In this document: positions 63,106-64,000 of the stretch, piece after piece | How positions within the stretch are numbered: position 1 is the stretch's first letter | Layout of the letters: the number at the start of each line of letters is the position of its first letter | Assembly (NCBI GenBank): GCA_016708265.1 | Contig: JADJGA010000004.1 | Span: 310,001-374,000 of the forward strand | Length of the DNA: 64,000 bases | From: Saprospiraceae bacterium | GTDB taxonomy: Bacteria > Bacteroidota > Bacteroidia > Chitinophagales > Saprospiraceae | Reading direction: 5' to 3' | The notes under the pieces: model-generated | Seen by the model: the letters and a program-made list of their open reading frames with translations, nothing else | Told to the model about the DNA's origin: nothing | Database searches by the model: none | Position numbers and translations under genes: made by a program

Positions 63106-63134
63106 TTTATTTGCATTATGTGAATGCAAATAAA
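63106..63134. terminator. Bidirectional hairpin between convergent genes
   Basis: TTTATTTGCATT (63106-63117), 5-nt loop, AATGCAAATAAA (63123-63134): a perfect 12-bp stem centred between two convergent genes. A third partial copy, ATTTGCATT, follows at 63134-63142. T-rich stretches on both strands fit termination in both directions. Confidence 0.65.
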
Positions 63135-63180
63135 TTTGCATTTCTTTGTTTTGAATTGAGAATATGATACCAATGCCGGA

Positions 63181-64000
63181 TTAAAACTGAGGACAGATCA
63201 ATCCCTCATCCTCAATCTCTCCAAGGTAACTGAATGTAAATTCAAAGGTATTAAGGTTTTTCCTTGAATTTGCAAGATGACTCATAACTACATCATAGGA
63301 TAATCCCATCATAAAATTTCTGATCTGCATTCCAATTACAGGTACTACCGGACCTATTCCGAATGACTCAAGATCTTTTATTGCATGCACATTTAACCCA
63401 AGATGAAAAGAAAGATAATCTTTCTCAAACGAGGATATCCTGTAATTGGCTCCAACCATATAGTCGGCAAAAGGACCCTGAGTGAGAACTTTAACACGTG
63501 GCTGCAATCTACCGAATGATGATAGCTTCATATCCATCATAGCATGGAAAGTCAATTTTGTATACAGATTACTTGTATTATCAAAATTTTCTTCAGTTCT
63601 GTAAAAACTGATATTTGGCTGAGCAAAATGCTGATATGCCACTCCTGCTGCAACCGACATCCTGTTAGACGGGGTTATAGTGTAATAAAATCCTAGAGAA
63701 ACATCACCGACTGCAAAATTATTTGAAGGCACAGGTTCGCTCGTTGGAAATGAATATGCATCAACCTTATTGTACATATCTTCAAATGTCAGGTTCTCAA
63801 AATTAATATTCTTCTGGACTATACCGCCTTGAAATCCAATCCCTATATATTGTTTGGTCCTGAATCCAAGAGACTTATGAAACGCAAGGCTCAGGGCTAT
63901 AGTATTGGTATTAAAATCATATACTTCCATCCGGTCATTTAAAAAATATAGCCCAATTCCTAATATGTCTGAAGAAAATTTATTGAATAAATTGAATTTG
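63181..64000 (-). CDS. PorP/SprF family type IX secretion membrane protein (5' part outside the window)
   Basis: The frame is open to the right edge, so the N-terminus with the signal peptide is missing. The visible 273 residues read FSSDILGIGLYFLNDRM, TIALSLAFHKSLG, KQYIGIGFQGGIVQKNIN, VGDVSLGFYYTITPSNRMSV, GVAYQHFAQPNISF and GLSYDVVMSHLANSRKNLNT, FEFTFSYLG, the pattern of PorP/SprF proteins (outer-membrane beta-barrel with a conserved C-terminal segment). These proteins help T9SS deliver gliding or adhesion proteins and often sit beside large T9SS cargo genes. The convergent gene here is also a T9SS cargo. Confidence 0.85.
   Translation of the reverse strand, partial: KFNLFNKFSSDILGIGLYFLNDRMEVYDFNTNTIALSLAFHKSLGFRTKQYIGIGFQGGIVQKNINFENLTFEDMYNKVDAYSFPTSEPVPSNNFAVGDVSLGFYYTITPSNRMSVAAGVAYQHFAQPNISFYRTEENFDNTSNLYTKLTFHAMMDMKLSSFGRLQPRVKVLTQGPFADYMVGANYRISSFEKDYLSFHLGLNVHAIKDLESFGIGPVVPVIGMQIRNFMMGLSYDVVMSHLANSRKNLNTFEFTFSYLGEIEDEGLICPQF

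Noticed and set aside
2107..64000. Programmed ribosomal frameshifting as a widespread feature
   Set aside because: Breaks occur at many unrelated runs, in both directions, without conserved slippery-site plus stem-loop context, and in gene families where none is known.

Overview
The window looks like a chromosomal segment from a member of the Bacteroidota, AT-rich and without rRNA, tRNA or CRISPR loci that I could find. The lineage call rests on several independent signs: two proteins with C-terminal type IX secretion sorting domains (positions 2-688 and 61846-63078), a PorP/SprF-like protein, two TonB-dependent-receptor-type outer-membrane proteins, a GLPGLI-family protein, a LytS/LytTR pair, and promoters of the Bacteroidetes form TTG-N19..21-TAnnTTTG (for example at 2028-2057, 7256-7288, 30134-30163, 34313-34344 and, on the minus strand, 44153-44183).

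Layout. 0-6.3 kb: end of a secreted subtilisin-like protease, a DAHP synthase/chorismate mutase fusion (minus), GMP reductase (guaC), and an outer-membrane receptor followed by a GLPGLI protein. 7.3-14 kb: a TetR-regulated tripartite RND efflux operon (regulator, TolC-like, adaptor, pump) closed by a clear terminator. 14.3-16.7 kb (minus): a tight TerC - DedA - voltage-gated cation channel operon. 17-24 kb: a damaged isochorismatase-family gene, a GapN-type aldehyde dehydrogenase, a secreted GH3 glycosidase (minus), an orphan gene followed by an attC-like site, and an NQO1-type flavoprotein. 24.1-28.3 kb: TonB receptor - LytS kinase - LytTR regulator. 28.6-30.6 kb: small stand-alone genes. 31-39.4 kb: a 1,075-residue multi-cofactor oxidoreductase, then (behind its own promoter) the xdhC-xdhA-xdhB xanthine dehydrogenase genes, interrupted by a 445-bp element carrying a four-helix-bundle (S23) gene. 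39.5-44.1 kb (minus): a two-component system, ammonium transporter and a putative porin. 44.5-51.5 kb: clpC, infC, an exonuclease/GIY-YIG fusion, folC and a VOC protein. 52.6-56.8 kb: a secreted esterase-GH127 fusion and a GH29 alpha-L-fucosidase. 57-64 kb: lipoproteins, a methyltransferase, a NYN/OST-HTH protein, a two-domain SDR, a 281-bp palindromic element sharing termini with the S23 element, a T9SS cargo protein and a PorP/SprF protein running off the edge.

A feature of the whole window is that about two thirds of the genes, including essential ones (infC, clpC, folC), are split by one or more small indels, mostly in mononucleotide runs. Each split gene can be read through by shifting frame at the run, giving an otherwise complete protein. 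I therefore annotate one entry per gene across its fragments and treat most breaks as likely read/assembly errors rather than true pseudogenes; intact neighbours (24102-29492, 34362-36567) show that the damage is uneven.

The most interesting biology is the pair of elements with a shared 15-bp terminus (36605-37049 and 61395-61675), the multi-cofactor oxidoreductase next to the xanthine dehydrogenase genes, the esterase-GH127 fusion, and the TerC-DedA-channel operon with a TLEGWTD selectivity filter.
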